64,000 nucleotides of DNA from Isoetes taiwanensis (lineage: Eukaryota; Streptophyta; Lycopodiopsida; Isoetales; Isoetaceae), in assembly GCA_021234155.1 (NCBI GenBank), contig JAJEKV010000131.1, forward strand, positions 1,078,380 through 1,142,379. The letters run 5' to 3'. Below, one piece after another: positions 54,416-64,000 of this stretch; positions within the stretch are counted from its first letter, which is position 1; each line of letters starts with the position of its first letter. A program made the position numbers and the translations under genes. A model generated the notes under the pieces. It searched no databases. It was not told the DNA's origin and was given only the letters and a program-made list of their open reading frames with translations.

Positions 54416-57400
54416 TCATCGGACAAACTTACATTTTGCAGCAAGATCAGGATGCATCTCATCCTCTGACTCATTTATTCCCTGATCACTCGAGCCTTCA
54501 TCCTCAGCTTCACTCTCAGCGCTGGATGTACTCGAACGATCTTCTTCCTCACTGTCTACAAGTGAGTCTTCATCATCATCTTTTTTGGCCACCTTTTTGG
54601 CTTGTTTGTCTAATCCACATGCCGACCTTATTAAAGTTTGAGTGACCATACGTAACTTATTAGCAGCAGTCAGAACAAAGTCATATGCAAGAACCTTCAC
54701 CGGATAGATCTATGACAAAGCGTACTTGCTTTGGACTTTTGCTCTCTTTCCCACTCTGTTTTTACCATCTCCAAAGTATAACTCCCAAAAGCATTGGCGG
54801 CGGTGCGTTCTCATCCGATTACACTTTTAATTGAGTGGGAATTCCATCCTCTCTTGTTACCTCCGTACTTTAGCTAGCGAGCGGCTTCCCGGACTCATCA
54901 TTATCATTTGGGACAGCTATGAGCATTCGCTACGAATCTCGAGGGCCGAACCCGGATACTCCGGAGCAACTTGTTGTCTTTGTCGTCTAGGGCGATGTAC
55001 ATGACTCTGTCATCTTCATCTGAGCTAGCCAATATCTCTGCATGTTCCTCTTGATTCTCAACTTGCCTGGAGGGTTTGCCTAGATGGCGGTTGATATGGC
55101 GGTCTTCGACCTTGTAATGAAGCTTGCAACATGTCACGTTGCGAGAAAAAATTGAGGCCACCATAAAGCATCACCTCCCCAAAGTGGTTAGAGCGATGAA
55201 TACTTGTCTCAATACAATCCAATGATTTATTTGAGTCAAATGCTCTTCCCTCCTTTTTACTCTTTGTGATTTCTTTCAAGCTTTTTAGAGGCATTTGCTC
55301 TGCCAGAGAGCATGGAACTAGTATTGGGGATGTTGCGAATGAATTGAATACTGGCTGGTTGCCACTTTGCAAGGATGTGGCATATTTCTTTCCTTGTAAG
55401 ATGGCCTTGCCATCTACAAGTGAAATTTTGATCTGATCTTTGGAATGTAATGTTTCTCAAGGGCTCAATAGCCGGATGACCTAGTTGATCTCTTGAAAAA
55501 TCCATTCCTTGAAATCATAAGTTTCTTCCAATAACTTCGATGTCGGGCGAGGATTGTAGGAATCTTGGATGACCTCAATCATGGTATTGGCGAGCTTAGA
55601 GCTTTTTTTCGAGCAAGGCGTTTAGAGAACCTCTTGAACATCCCCGATCAATTTGGTGTGTGTATGACCACCAACAAGAAACCAATCTTCACCTTCTTGA
55701 AGATTTGTTTCTCTACTAACATAGCACGATAAAGCAAACAACGCTGATTCTTATTTTCCCTTGTCGTGTTATCTAGTTTGAGATCTGAGCCGTGGTATAT
55801 GTTCTAGATTGGAAAGAAGCTTATTCAATATTGTGATAGTGAGATTTGGATCGGCATGAATGTTTGGATAATTCAAAAATGCCTTGCAAGATAGTTTTCC
55901 ATTAAATACCATAGCACCAACAACATGCGGATGTATGAAATCTTCTTCACGACATCCTTAGGCACATTGACAAAATGTGGTAGGGTGGTCTTCTTCTACG
56001 TCCATTCCATCAATAACAACCGATATGTAGTTGAGTGGTTGTTCGATTGCTTTCTTCCTATGTTTTGTCAATTTTCTCCTTTCCAAAGATTGTTGTTCTC
56101 ATTAGCTTGTTCGTTTCTCCTTCAATGCATCCGAAAAGGAAAACATGTTTAGGAAAGAACCTACTTTTAAGTAGAACTAGGCAAGAACACGTCACGAAGC
56201 TTACTTTTAGTGTGAAGTGTCCTTGCATTTTGTCTCCGAGCTTTTAATTGAGCATGTAGCACAAACAGACATCCTATGCTTTCTAGGAATGGCCACCGCG
56301 AGAAAACTCTTTTTCGAACGGTAAAAGTAAGAGTAGCGGACAAAGCGTTCTCGGCCTCAACACACATCTCCTTATAATTATCGTAGACTTCTTGTTTAGG
56401 TGAAATTGTCACTCAAGTGGTACATAGGGCTGTTAGGGAGTTTCTCACAAGACTCCTTAAAGAAACCTTCCATCCAGGAAACACATTGAAGAGCATGAAT
56501 TCGGTTATGCCTCTGAATGGCGGTAGTCATTGATGCACGGATTCTTGTCAAGCCTTTTCTTCAGGTCAAATTCGTCTGCTTTGCCTAAAGCATGAATCAA
56601 TTTGAAGGCCGTTTGAGGGCGGTTGTGGCCACCAGCTGTGTAAGTAAACTTCTCACCATCATCTGCCCTAATATTGAAGGCTAAGTAGCCCCTTTGGTCT
56701 AGCGAGTCATTGAGCTGTAACTATCACGAAGCAACCTCAATTCCTTTAGTCCAATCTTAAGCAAACAACGTTGAGAACAACAAACTTTGTATGTGTTGCC
56801 CAAGTGAGCCTCGTCCATGAGTTTCTTTCTTCTAACGGTTGTACATCTTTGTCTTGTGTAAGTTACGCAAAGATTTTTACTTGCGGGGGCTTTGAATTCG
56901 AACATGGAGTCTTGTGGCTTTGGTAGGTCCTCGTCGAGACATCAACATGAGGTGTTTCTTCGTCGCAGAGATCAACATGAGGTGTACTTGTAGATCTTTG
57001 AGAGGTTTGATGTGGGCAAGGCACGGGGGAGGTGCTTTCCCTCTCTCGGGAAAAAGTAATCGAGGGTTTGGTGGCGTAGTTGACCAGCTCCTGAGTGTCA
57101 GAGAACATGGGGGGAGTTTGCGGTGTTGACCTCCCACTTGTTGTAGTACCATTTAGCGAAATGGATGGAGTTGGTGTGATTTGCCTCCGTGGAGGGAGCC
57201 TACGATGGACTATGGGCGGCGTACTAAAATGAATTGGAGGAGGTAGTCTCCACCTCTCTAGCCCGGCCGCGGGTGAAACGTGATTGGTGGGGCGGCGCTC
57301 AGAGCGAGTTGTGGTGGAGTAAATTGAACTGGTGGTGGAAGCCGAGGTGGTCTTCTTTGAGCAAACTCCAACAGGGTGTTGGAATGTCCGGATGTAGAAT

Positions 57401-57506
57401 ATTAGTGGCTACTTCCCCGGTGTCCGTTGAGGAGGTGTGAAAGCCATTGCGGGGAGGAAGCACTCGCGGGGAGTTGAGGCTCAAGTTCTTTTCTCTCGAA
57501 AGCCAT
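54416..57506 (-). pseudogene. DUF7869-type (integrase-like, DDE-fold) transposase gene, copy 2, frameshifted
   Basis: A minus-strand gene from an ATG at 57,506 (MAFERKELEPQLP) to about 54,416. The N-terminal part is Pro/Ser/Thr-rich. A cysteine motif, KVCCSQRCLLKIGLKELRLL, lies near 56,730-56,790. The catalytic-type core has VVIDGMD near 56,000, HVVGAMVFNGKLSCKAFLNY near 55,900, LDNTTRENKN at 55,747-55,776 and GHTH at 55,658-55,669, followed by FKRFSKRLARKK. The C-terminus is Asp/Glu/Ser-rich (DSEEEDRSSTSSAESEAEDE). Order and motifs match the DUF7869 family as I know it; it is more complete than copy 1 and clearly a different subfamily (LDNT..ENKN versus LQLD). Many single-base frameshifts break it as read. 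The palindrome array begins three bases upstream of its ATG. Confidence 0.65.
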
Positions 57507-57508
57507 AA

Positions 57509-57651
57509 TTTATAAATTTATGCAGTCGCGTATAAATTTATACAGAGGAAAAAAACTTAAAGGCTGGCCGGTCAGATAAATTTATCACGAGATGGTATAA
57601 ATTTATACGAGGAGGGCAAAACATAGAACAGAAGCGGTATAAATTTATACA
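57509..57651. repeat. palindrome cluster at the 5' end of the transposase gene
   Basis: Five copies of TATAAATTTAT-centred palindromes (near 57,510, 57,530, 57,574, 57,594 and 57,636) directly upstream of the minus-strand gene start. Confidence 0.85.
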
Positions 57652-57915
57652 AAAAACTCACGACACTTGTATTGAAAACTTTATGGAGAAGCTTATATGA
57701 AGGCGGCACTTAGCGAAGGTACTTTTAGGCGTAAACCACCCTATTTTCTATATACGCGGCGAGTCGAAAGCGCCATTAGCGGCATGCTTATATACCCCTT
57801 ATTTGCTCTCCCGAACGCCTATACGGGTCTATCGGGCTGGCCCACGTAAGTCTACTACGTCTTGTTCTAGTTTCTCTTTTTGTTTTTAATACTCGCTTTA
57901 GAGTGTAGCGCTTAC

Positions 57916-58367
57916 GGTATAACTTTATACGATAGTTCTGGATCGGTATAAATTTATCACGGCTGTTTCCTGGCGGTATAAATTTATCACCGTTCCGGAA
58001 ACGGTGGCTATAAATTTATCTGCGTACAATGTTCTAGAGCAGTATAAATTTATCTGGCTTTCGAGCACTGGGTATAAATTTATCTTGGATTCGAGAACCG
58101 GTCGGTATAAATTTATACCCGATATAATTTGTGTCGGTATAAATTTATCGCGGAGTGCTCGGCGGTATAAATTTATCACCCGTTCGAGAACGATGGGTAT
58201 AAATTTATACCGCCGAGCACCCGCGTATAAATTTATACCGACTCGTAGTTCGCGGAACGGTATAAATTTATACCGCTCAGCACCTGCTTTGGTATAAATT
58301 TATATACCGATCGTTTTGTTGAGAGATAAATTTATACCGCTGCTTCGAGCGGCGATAAATTTATACC
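57916..58367. repeat. array of 15 palindromes (CGGTATAAATTTATACCG) at about 31-bp spacing
   Basis: Copies start near 57,916, 57,945, 57,975, 58,006, 58,041, 58,071, 58,104, 58,136, 58,164, 58,196, 58,224, 58,259, 58,291, 58,323 and 58,352. Spacing is 28-35 bp, mean about 31. The full unit is a perfect 18-bp palindrome; many copies lose one flank (..TTTATCAC, AGATAAATTT..). Spacers of about 15 bp are GC-rich and related to one another in both orientations (TTCGAGCAC, GTGCTCGG, CCGAGCAC). The array stands between the divergent minus-strand transposase-like gene and the plus-strand gene-like region. Confidence 0.95.
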
Positions 58368-58601
58368 CCATCCGCAACCATTTTGGAATCTTGGTGTCTA
58401 GTGCTTAAAGAAGTGTCGCAAACCTTAAAATTTCATAATATTCTTGCGTTTTAAGCTTAAATAACACAAAAAAAGTGATAATTTAGTGTAGATTTTATGC
58501 TCTTTTCGCCTCTTTTTTCTTGTTTTATGGTACAAAAGGTCGAAAAAGGTTACGTTTCTTGCATAAAAATGGCCTTCTTCACGCTTTTTCCAGCCCCCGG
58601 A

Positions 58602-61042
58602 TCAAGTTTGTAAACAAGGGGCCATCATCAAAGGCTGCACCAATAGAGCCACGCACATTATGAACCGAAAGACCCGGGCGGTACGCGTCCACGGGGGGTG
58701 CAAGGAGAGCAAACCCACCGGTATACCTTTACTTGTGTCATCAATCGGGGAAGGGCAAGTACAAGAGTGACGATTATTACCCTCCGGTGAAATTATCAAC
58801 CTTATTGCTGGGTCGATGATGAAATCTTAATGAAGTGCATGCATGACAAAGGGAAGTCTTTTACGTTCTTGAAAGTAAAATGCTTCGAATAAGCATGTAC
58901 AAACCCAAAGATGTGCAAAATGCGTGGCTGACAATTACAAGAGTGGCCATGTAAGTATTGTTTAGTGTCTTTACGTATAAATTTATACCGTCATCTTCCT
59001 AACTTAACCCCATTCACAGGATATAGTGGACATTTTAATGTCGGTTGTGCTTTTCGAAGAAACAAAGTTGGTCAAAGGTCTAATTTTGGACTCTGTCGAA
59101 GAGTTTGAAGAAGAAGGACGAGGAAGTAGAAGAAGAAGAGGAAGAGGAACCAACAGTGGTAACAAAAAGGAAAGGGTAGAAAGCATTCCCTCGTAGTAGA
59201 TACACAGTTCTACAAAAAAAATCTAGAGGCACAAAGGGTTTGACTATAGAGGAGTCAACAGAAGCTCTTCAGAGGCTCCCGAGGCGGATATTGTTGTGAA
59301 GCCTGCGGATAAATCAAGTGCTATTCTCAAGGGTGAATGACACTAAAGCGCTAAAACAAACTATTTCTTTGACATTGAGCACCATTAAGAGGCCACCTAA
59401 AAATGAAGATGGGGTCGAAAGTGCTGAGTCCGGAAGTCAGATACGCACATGTGGCTATATCAAAACAAAGAATGAGAAGAAATCCTCATGCCCATGTAGG
59501 TCGCCACTAGTTATTATGGTGGACGTGAGTCGGCAACCAACTAAAAGATTACAAGAAGGTTGACTTAAGATTACACATACCACACGTTTGAGGCACACAT
59601 AGTTAAGCAAGGCAAGGAAAGAACTAGCAAAAGAGGAAAGCCGAACGGCGGGAAGAGCCGAGAAATAACATATATACGCAGGTAACGATGAAGAAGCAAA
59701 AAGTCATTGCCGGAGTCAAGTAACTCGGACAATGACTTCCGGGGACATTAAAATGAGTTTAATGGGATAAGATCCGCTTCTACGCACCGCGGAGTACGTG
59801 GAATTTAAACAAATGTATGGAGAGGATTTTAAAAAGCAAAGAACGTCAGCAGAGCTGGAGAAGCCCTCAAGGCGGATGCAGTGCCGCCATGACTATGATA
59901 AGCCCATTGGCGGCGCAGCAATACCGCATAACCACTTTCAGTCGGGTATCTGCAGATGGCCGGGCAAGAAGCTGCCTTCTATGATTTGTAGTGTTTGTTG
60001 TATAATAAAGTGCCTTCAAGACTCGCGATAAATTTAGTCATAAGCCGGGACATTTGTATAAATTTATATCACGACCAGGCATCTGCGATAAATTTATACC
60101 GCGTCTCAATCTATAACCCTTATATCGCGCTTCAGTCGCGATAATATACCGCGCGCCTGGGTCGCCAGATAAATTTTTATAATCGGTATCAGACGCAGAT
60201 AATTTATACCGCGTCTCTGCACGGTATAAATTTATCAAGGACAGTATCGAGTAAATTTATACCGCTGACTAGTCGCTTATAAATTTATACCGTGGTCCGT
60301 GGATCGCAATACCTTCCACGCCACAAATACCAAACCAATGCATGGTCCATTTGCGTGCGTGGATTCAAGAAAGAATTTTGTATGTTCAAGATGGTGAGCT
60401 TAAAGAGCAAGCCACCGCTAGTGGAAAAACCAAAAAGGGTGGAGAATTAAACGTAGTAAATATGAGCATTGTACCCTCGGACGCGTTATGGATTAAAAAG
60501 CAAAGAAATTTTGCCCCGCCTTTGGAAAAGTCGTACAAGGAATTTACATTAGACCTAAATGGCCAAGGAAGCTAAGACGAAGCCACATTTGCAATGTCAG
60601 CTCTTTCTTCTACATTTTCCGGTCTTACAACATGTTCTCTTGCTCGCAAAGCATACTGTTACCCCGCCGTTTGTTAATGAAGCCTAAACCTTGAGGAATC
60701 GAGGAGTGCAAGCTTCTACCCAAGTTGTACCCAATCGATAGTATTATTAGAGAGCATCACCAAGTTAACTTTAGTGGTCAAAAGTTTGCTAAAAATATGT
60801 TCTCAGGTTTGTGCCTTTTCTCACAATATTCTTGGCTTAACAAGAAAAGGGCTTCCCCAATGATTTTAAACCTGACCAGGGCCAAGGGGAAGAGAGGCGT
60901 GAGACTTAAGGCAATCAACAGGGAAAGGAGGTCGCCACTAGCAGCCTTTGACACTTCTTATGAAAGATTTACAACGCTGGTCGACCGCATGTACGAGTTG
61001 TTGGAGGGTGATCAAGACGAGGGGTCAGACACTTTGGAGTAG
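58602..61042 (+). pseudogene. unrecognised gene-like region divergent from the transposase gene
   Basis: Coding-like pieces in changing frames: RATHIMNRKTRAVRVHGG near 58,650; an acidic run (KKKDEEVEEEEEEEPTVV) near 59,105-59,160; 59,318-59,563; MEFKQMYGEDFKKQRTSAEL from 59,798; 60,342-60,575 (MVHLRAWIQERILYVQDGE); and 60,725-61,042 (MYPIDSIIREHHQVNFSGQK ... GDQDEGSDTLE, stop). The segment 58,951 to about 59,019 starts GTAAGT and ends TTCACAG, as an intron would, and contains one palindrome copy. No domain recognised. It may be a partner gene of the transposase or an unrelated host gene invaded by the repeat. Confidence 0.4.
60022..60296. repeat. second palindrome array
   Basis: About eight copies or half-copies of the (GGTA)TAAATTTATACC motif (near 60,025, 60,055, 60,083, 60,168, 60,200, 60,222, 60,250 and 60,279), more degenerate than the main array but with the same CCGCG-type spacers. 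Confidence 0.85.
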
Positions 61043-61311
61043 CTAACTTCACATTATGCATTGCACTTCTATGGTTTCAAAATTATGACGTAAATGTTTT
61101 TGACGAGGAGGCGTTTTCACGCGACGCAAGTCCACTCTTTTGGAAGGCCTAAAGAAGTCACCTTATCCGGCTTAACCGGAGGGTCATTATTTTCCATTCT
61201 GACCTACAAACAATGTCTGCTTAAACCCCATGTATTGCCCTGTAATGCCTGCTTTGAAACCGTGATTTGGTAAGCTTAACATTTAACGCTTTCTCTTTTA
61301 GGTAACTCCAC

Positions 61312-61480
61312 TAAAGATAAATTCTATATACCACAACCGCCTCTAAGGTTTAAATTTATATAAAGAAGGCAATGTCTCAGATAAATTTATATCGCTTATA
61401 CCACGTGATGTACCCTATACCGCAGTAGAACTCGGGTATAAATTTATACCGCAAGGCAACCTCGGTATAAATTTATAATC
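61312..61480. repeat. third palindrome cluster
   Basis: Five copies (near 61,312, 61,350, 61,380, 61,437 and 61,464); one further isolated copy lies at about 62,201. These mark the right limit of the motif in the window. Confidence 0.8.
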
Positions 61481-63536
61481 ACACACTACCGAGCTAACTT
61501 ATTTTCCCTTGTTTTTATTTTACTAATATTTCATCATAGGCCGCTTGGCGTGCTTAAAACAAACGCTAAGGGTCATGGTGGTGGTCCGCTTTTAGTGTTG
61601 TTTCAGCACTTTCACATAGGGTTTGCGCCACAGACGCCAAAACCATGGTTCACTCTTTAATAATGCCAGAATGAAAAGACTCCTCCCCGCAATGCTTCGC
61701 CCCAAGCGTTTTGCAAAAATTAAGAGACCCACAAATGACAAAGGGCGGCCATGGGTGTCCCATTATCGTAGTTACAAATATCTATAAATAATTTGATACG
61801 TTGTTTTCTCACTGGGATCGATCTAGACGACTTTCCGGGCTCCTCAGCACCATTGTGCCAGCTGGCGCCCTGCTGTGGGCGCACGTTGTTCCTCACGACA
61901 TAGACCGGAGCGAAATAAGTTTCATCGTGACCGTGATAAGCTCTTGTAAACTTTCCGATGAAAAACGAACGGGCAAAAAATGGTGTCGGGCGATGTAAAA
62001 GGCACATATACAAATCCAGCCCACTTACTAGAAGAAGAAATGAGGAGGTGGAGTTCGTCGACTGAGCCCTGGTGCTCGAGCCGTAGAAACAAACTGCACT
62101 GCACTATTGGAATCGAAGGGGGGCTGCCTCGCCATTATAACCCCCAAGAGACCGGATCCTATGGGGAGAGAGAGAGTCCGTGGACTGAAGAGCTAATTGC
62201 GATAAATTTATACGACGATTTTAAACTATCTTCATTGTACCCATGTTACTTAATTTTAATATATTTTGATGAAGATTTCTCAACCGAAAACTTCATTCTT
62301 CAACAATGCTAATTAGAACAATTCTTTTGGATTCATGATTTCAGACTCTTTCTCTTTTCTATGTTTGATTTTCTTAGTACTTATATATTGCTTTGCAAAA
62401 CACAAAAACTATATTTCCTCCATTTTCAACAAATACTTAATGAGTTCTTAAATGTAATGTCTTTCTCAAAACAAGCTTTTGCCCTCTAAAATGAAAAGGC
62501 TTCAAAATGTTGCTTTTTTTGCATTTCAATGCCATTTGCCGAACAATCTATTTTGCTCCCTTATTTTGTCCATTTTTTCGTTTCCACTTTTATAAAGGAT
62601 TCAAACGCATCTCTTAAATAAGCAGCGCTTCATTTTTAAACCTTGTTATCCAATTGCATGGCACGATTAAACCGCGGGTACGCCGCGAGGGTCACTACCT
62701 AACTGAATCGTCAAACATCTAACACTACATCTCTTTGAACTCCACTACTAAAGTTGCTCATTGTGCTGGCGCAACAAAGTTCAAATTTGTTTTTGCTTTT
62801 TACTATATGATTTAAAGAAATACCTCGCTTAGAGCCATGAAGACAAATATCAGGAAACCGGAGATCGACGACTGAATAAATAATTAGCATTATGATATCC
62901 ACGGCTTATCGATTGACTCCAGGTGACATCTTTTGATTCGATGATTTGTTTTGGATCAACGGTTTTGATGGCGTGACAAAGGAGTTGCATGCACTTCGTA
63001 ATATCTTCTTTACTCCTTTTCTCAAACGCCTCCTCACTAATGATTAAAGAGCAATGAATTGTCACCGCTATTGGATGTTATTTATCAGTGGATGTTCTTA
63101 TTCTTTGCTGCATGTCGCTGCTAATTTGTGCTATAGGATTGCTCGTCGTGAGTCAGCCGAAGAAATTGGAACGCCGCATGCATTGGCACACACGTAAACG
63201 CAGAATCGATCAAGGTGAAACAAAGGGAGCGCTTAGTTTATATACGAAAATCTAAGACTTGTTCTCAGGCTTCGAGACTCATAGTCGGGCTTCTCCAATG
63301 CGTGTCTATATATGTCTTCATTTTATGCATCTTTTAACTATTATTTCAGATCTTAGTTTCACCAAATTCCTTTATGGAAGTCGTGATGCACTAAAGTGGG
63401 ACAAATCTTGAATTTTGGGACTCACCCAGCCGGGACTCACACACCATAAAAGAAATCGAATTGGATTGCTTGAATAGAATTACACATGACACACATAGAA
63501 TTGGGTTACTTGTTTTCCCCATAAATTTTACAACCA
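61481..63536. other. no gene recognised
   Basis: Short open frames on both strands, including a 71-residue minus-strand frame at 62,850-63,065 with protein-like composition (MTIHCSLIISEEAFEKRSKE) but no known motif. The shortened palindrome half AACGCCGCATGC occurs near 63,172. Confidence 0.5.
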
Positions 63537-64000
63537 CTAGTTGAGAAAGTTTTCAAACTTCTCAATATTATGCACCTCATACAATGATATAGCATGGAGG
63601 TTGCTCATGGCCTTGTCCATCTCCTTTCTTGGGATCTTTGTGTGTGTTGTCTTTTGGTAATGTGAGAACTTGGATATGACCATACCACACACTCCACCAC
63701 TCTCCTTTGAGGGTCGCAAGAGCAATTTGCCCCTCCACTTCTCCCAGCACAAAGGTATTGCCCTTCCAAGTTGCCCTCTGTGCCTCCCAATGGCTCCCCA
63801 ATATTGAATTTGGAATCCAGGACGCAACTCCTCTCCATCAGCATAGTGGTGGTCACACTGTAGAGTGCCACCCTAACCATATTGGACAGCCTCAACACGC
63901 CTTACTAGCACAATGTGCATCCTTCCCTTGATGTCCTCAAAGGGATCCCACTCGTGAAGATCAAACCACTGGGCTTTGGAGGCCTTACTTCCCACAAACC
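63537..64000 (-). pseudogene. 3' part of an unrecognised coding frame, running off the right edge
   Basis: On the minus strand one frame runs from the window edge to a stop at 63,537, interrupted by a single TAG near 63,872. It contains WFDLHEWDPFEDIKGRMHIV, EELRPGFQIQYWGAIGRHRG, VCGMVISKFSHYQKTTHTK and a C-terminus YEVHNIEKFENFLN. Composition is clearly protein-like, about 154 codons. I do not recognise the family. The single stop could be a real mutation or a sequence error. Confidence 0.5.

Noticed and set aside
57916..58367. CRISPR array
   Set aside because: Regular repeats and spacers, but the host is a plant nucleus, the repeats are symmetrical palindromes that vary between copies, the spacers are related to each other, and there are no cas genes.

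Overview
The window reads as heterochromatic, transposon-dense nuclear DNA of a land plant with a large genome. The signs are a plant-type LINE with an endonuclease/reverse-transcriptase ORF, a chromodomain Ty3/gypsy element primed by a tRNA-Met site, a second Ty3/gypsy element primed by a tRNA-Asp-like site, a TRIM, a Helitron-type terminus and MITE/foldback elements. No intact ordinary host gene, rRNA or tRNA was recognised. Two degenerate genes of the integrase-like 'LDNTxRENKN ... GHTH' (DUF7869-type) family, which I associate with early-diverging land plants and some fungi and animals, would suit a fern or lycophyte better than a flowering plant; that is inference only.

Layout. 1-17.7 kb: a decayed DUF7869-type gene on the minus strand (about 2.9-4.9 kb); a region with a long inverted repeat (6.4-6.7 kb) and a GC-rich motif array (10.2-10.7 kb) flanking a broken, unrecognised plus-strand gene (9.0-10.1 kb); a complete 333-bp TRIM with 122-bp LTRs (10.78-11.11 kb); a frameshifted histone H3-like (possibly CENH3-like) sequence (11.7-12.1 kb); a 3-copy tandem repeat; and a Helitron-like 3' end. 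17.7-28.9 kb: an 11.2-kb Ty3/gypsy chromovirus (element A) with both LTRs. Between its primer-binding site and gag it carries a 4.4-kb leader with two gene-like units, each preceded by a pair of 67-nt hairpins and a TATAAATAG box; the first unit contains a second histone H3-like domain. Its pol has lost the RT active-site half, RNase H and most of integrase. 28.96-40.53 kb: an 11.6-kb Ty3/gypsy element on the minus strand (element B) with both LTRs, a CTTTT target duplication, an extra region downstream of integrase, and a 559-bp MITE inside its protease. 40.6-44.2 kb: a 100-bp tandem duplication and a 543-bp foldback element.

44.2-53.1 kb: the 3' end and LTR of a diverged relative of element A, split by a complete 7-kb LINE (44,507-51,490) with intact ORF1 and ORF2, an overlapping third ORF, a poly(A) tail and a 10-14 bp target duplication. 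Downstream is a cluster of heat-shock-element-like TTCnnGAA repeats including one run of eight perfect pentamers. 54.4-62.2 kb: a second DUF7869-type gene (minus) and a divergent unrecognised gene-like region (plus), separated and followed by arrays of the palindrome CGGTATAAATTTATACCG, fifteen of them spaced about 31 bp apart. The right edge holds the 3' part of an unrecognised minus-strand coding frame.

Most non-LINE coding sequence is broken by frameshifts. The two LTR pairs differ disproportionately at CAG/CTG sites, so part of the damage may be consensus error at methylated CHG sites rather than true mutation; pseudogene calls should be read with that in mind.
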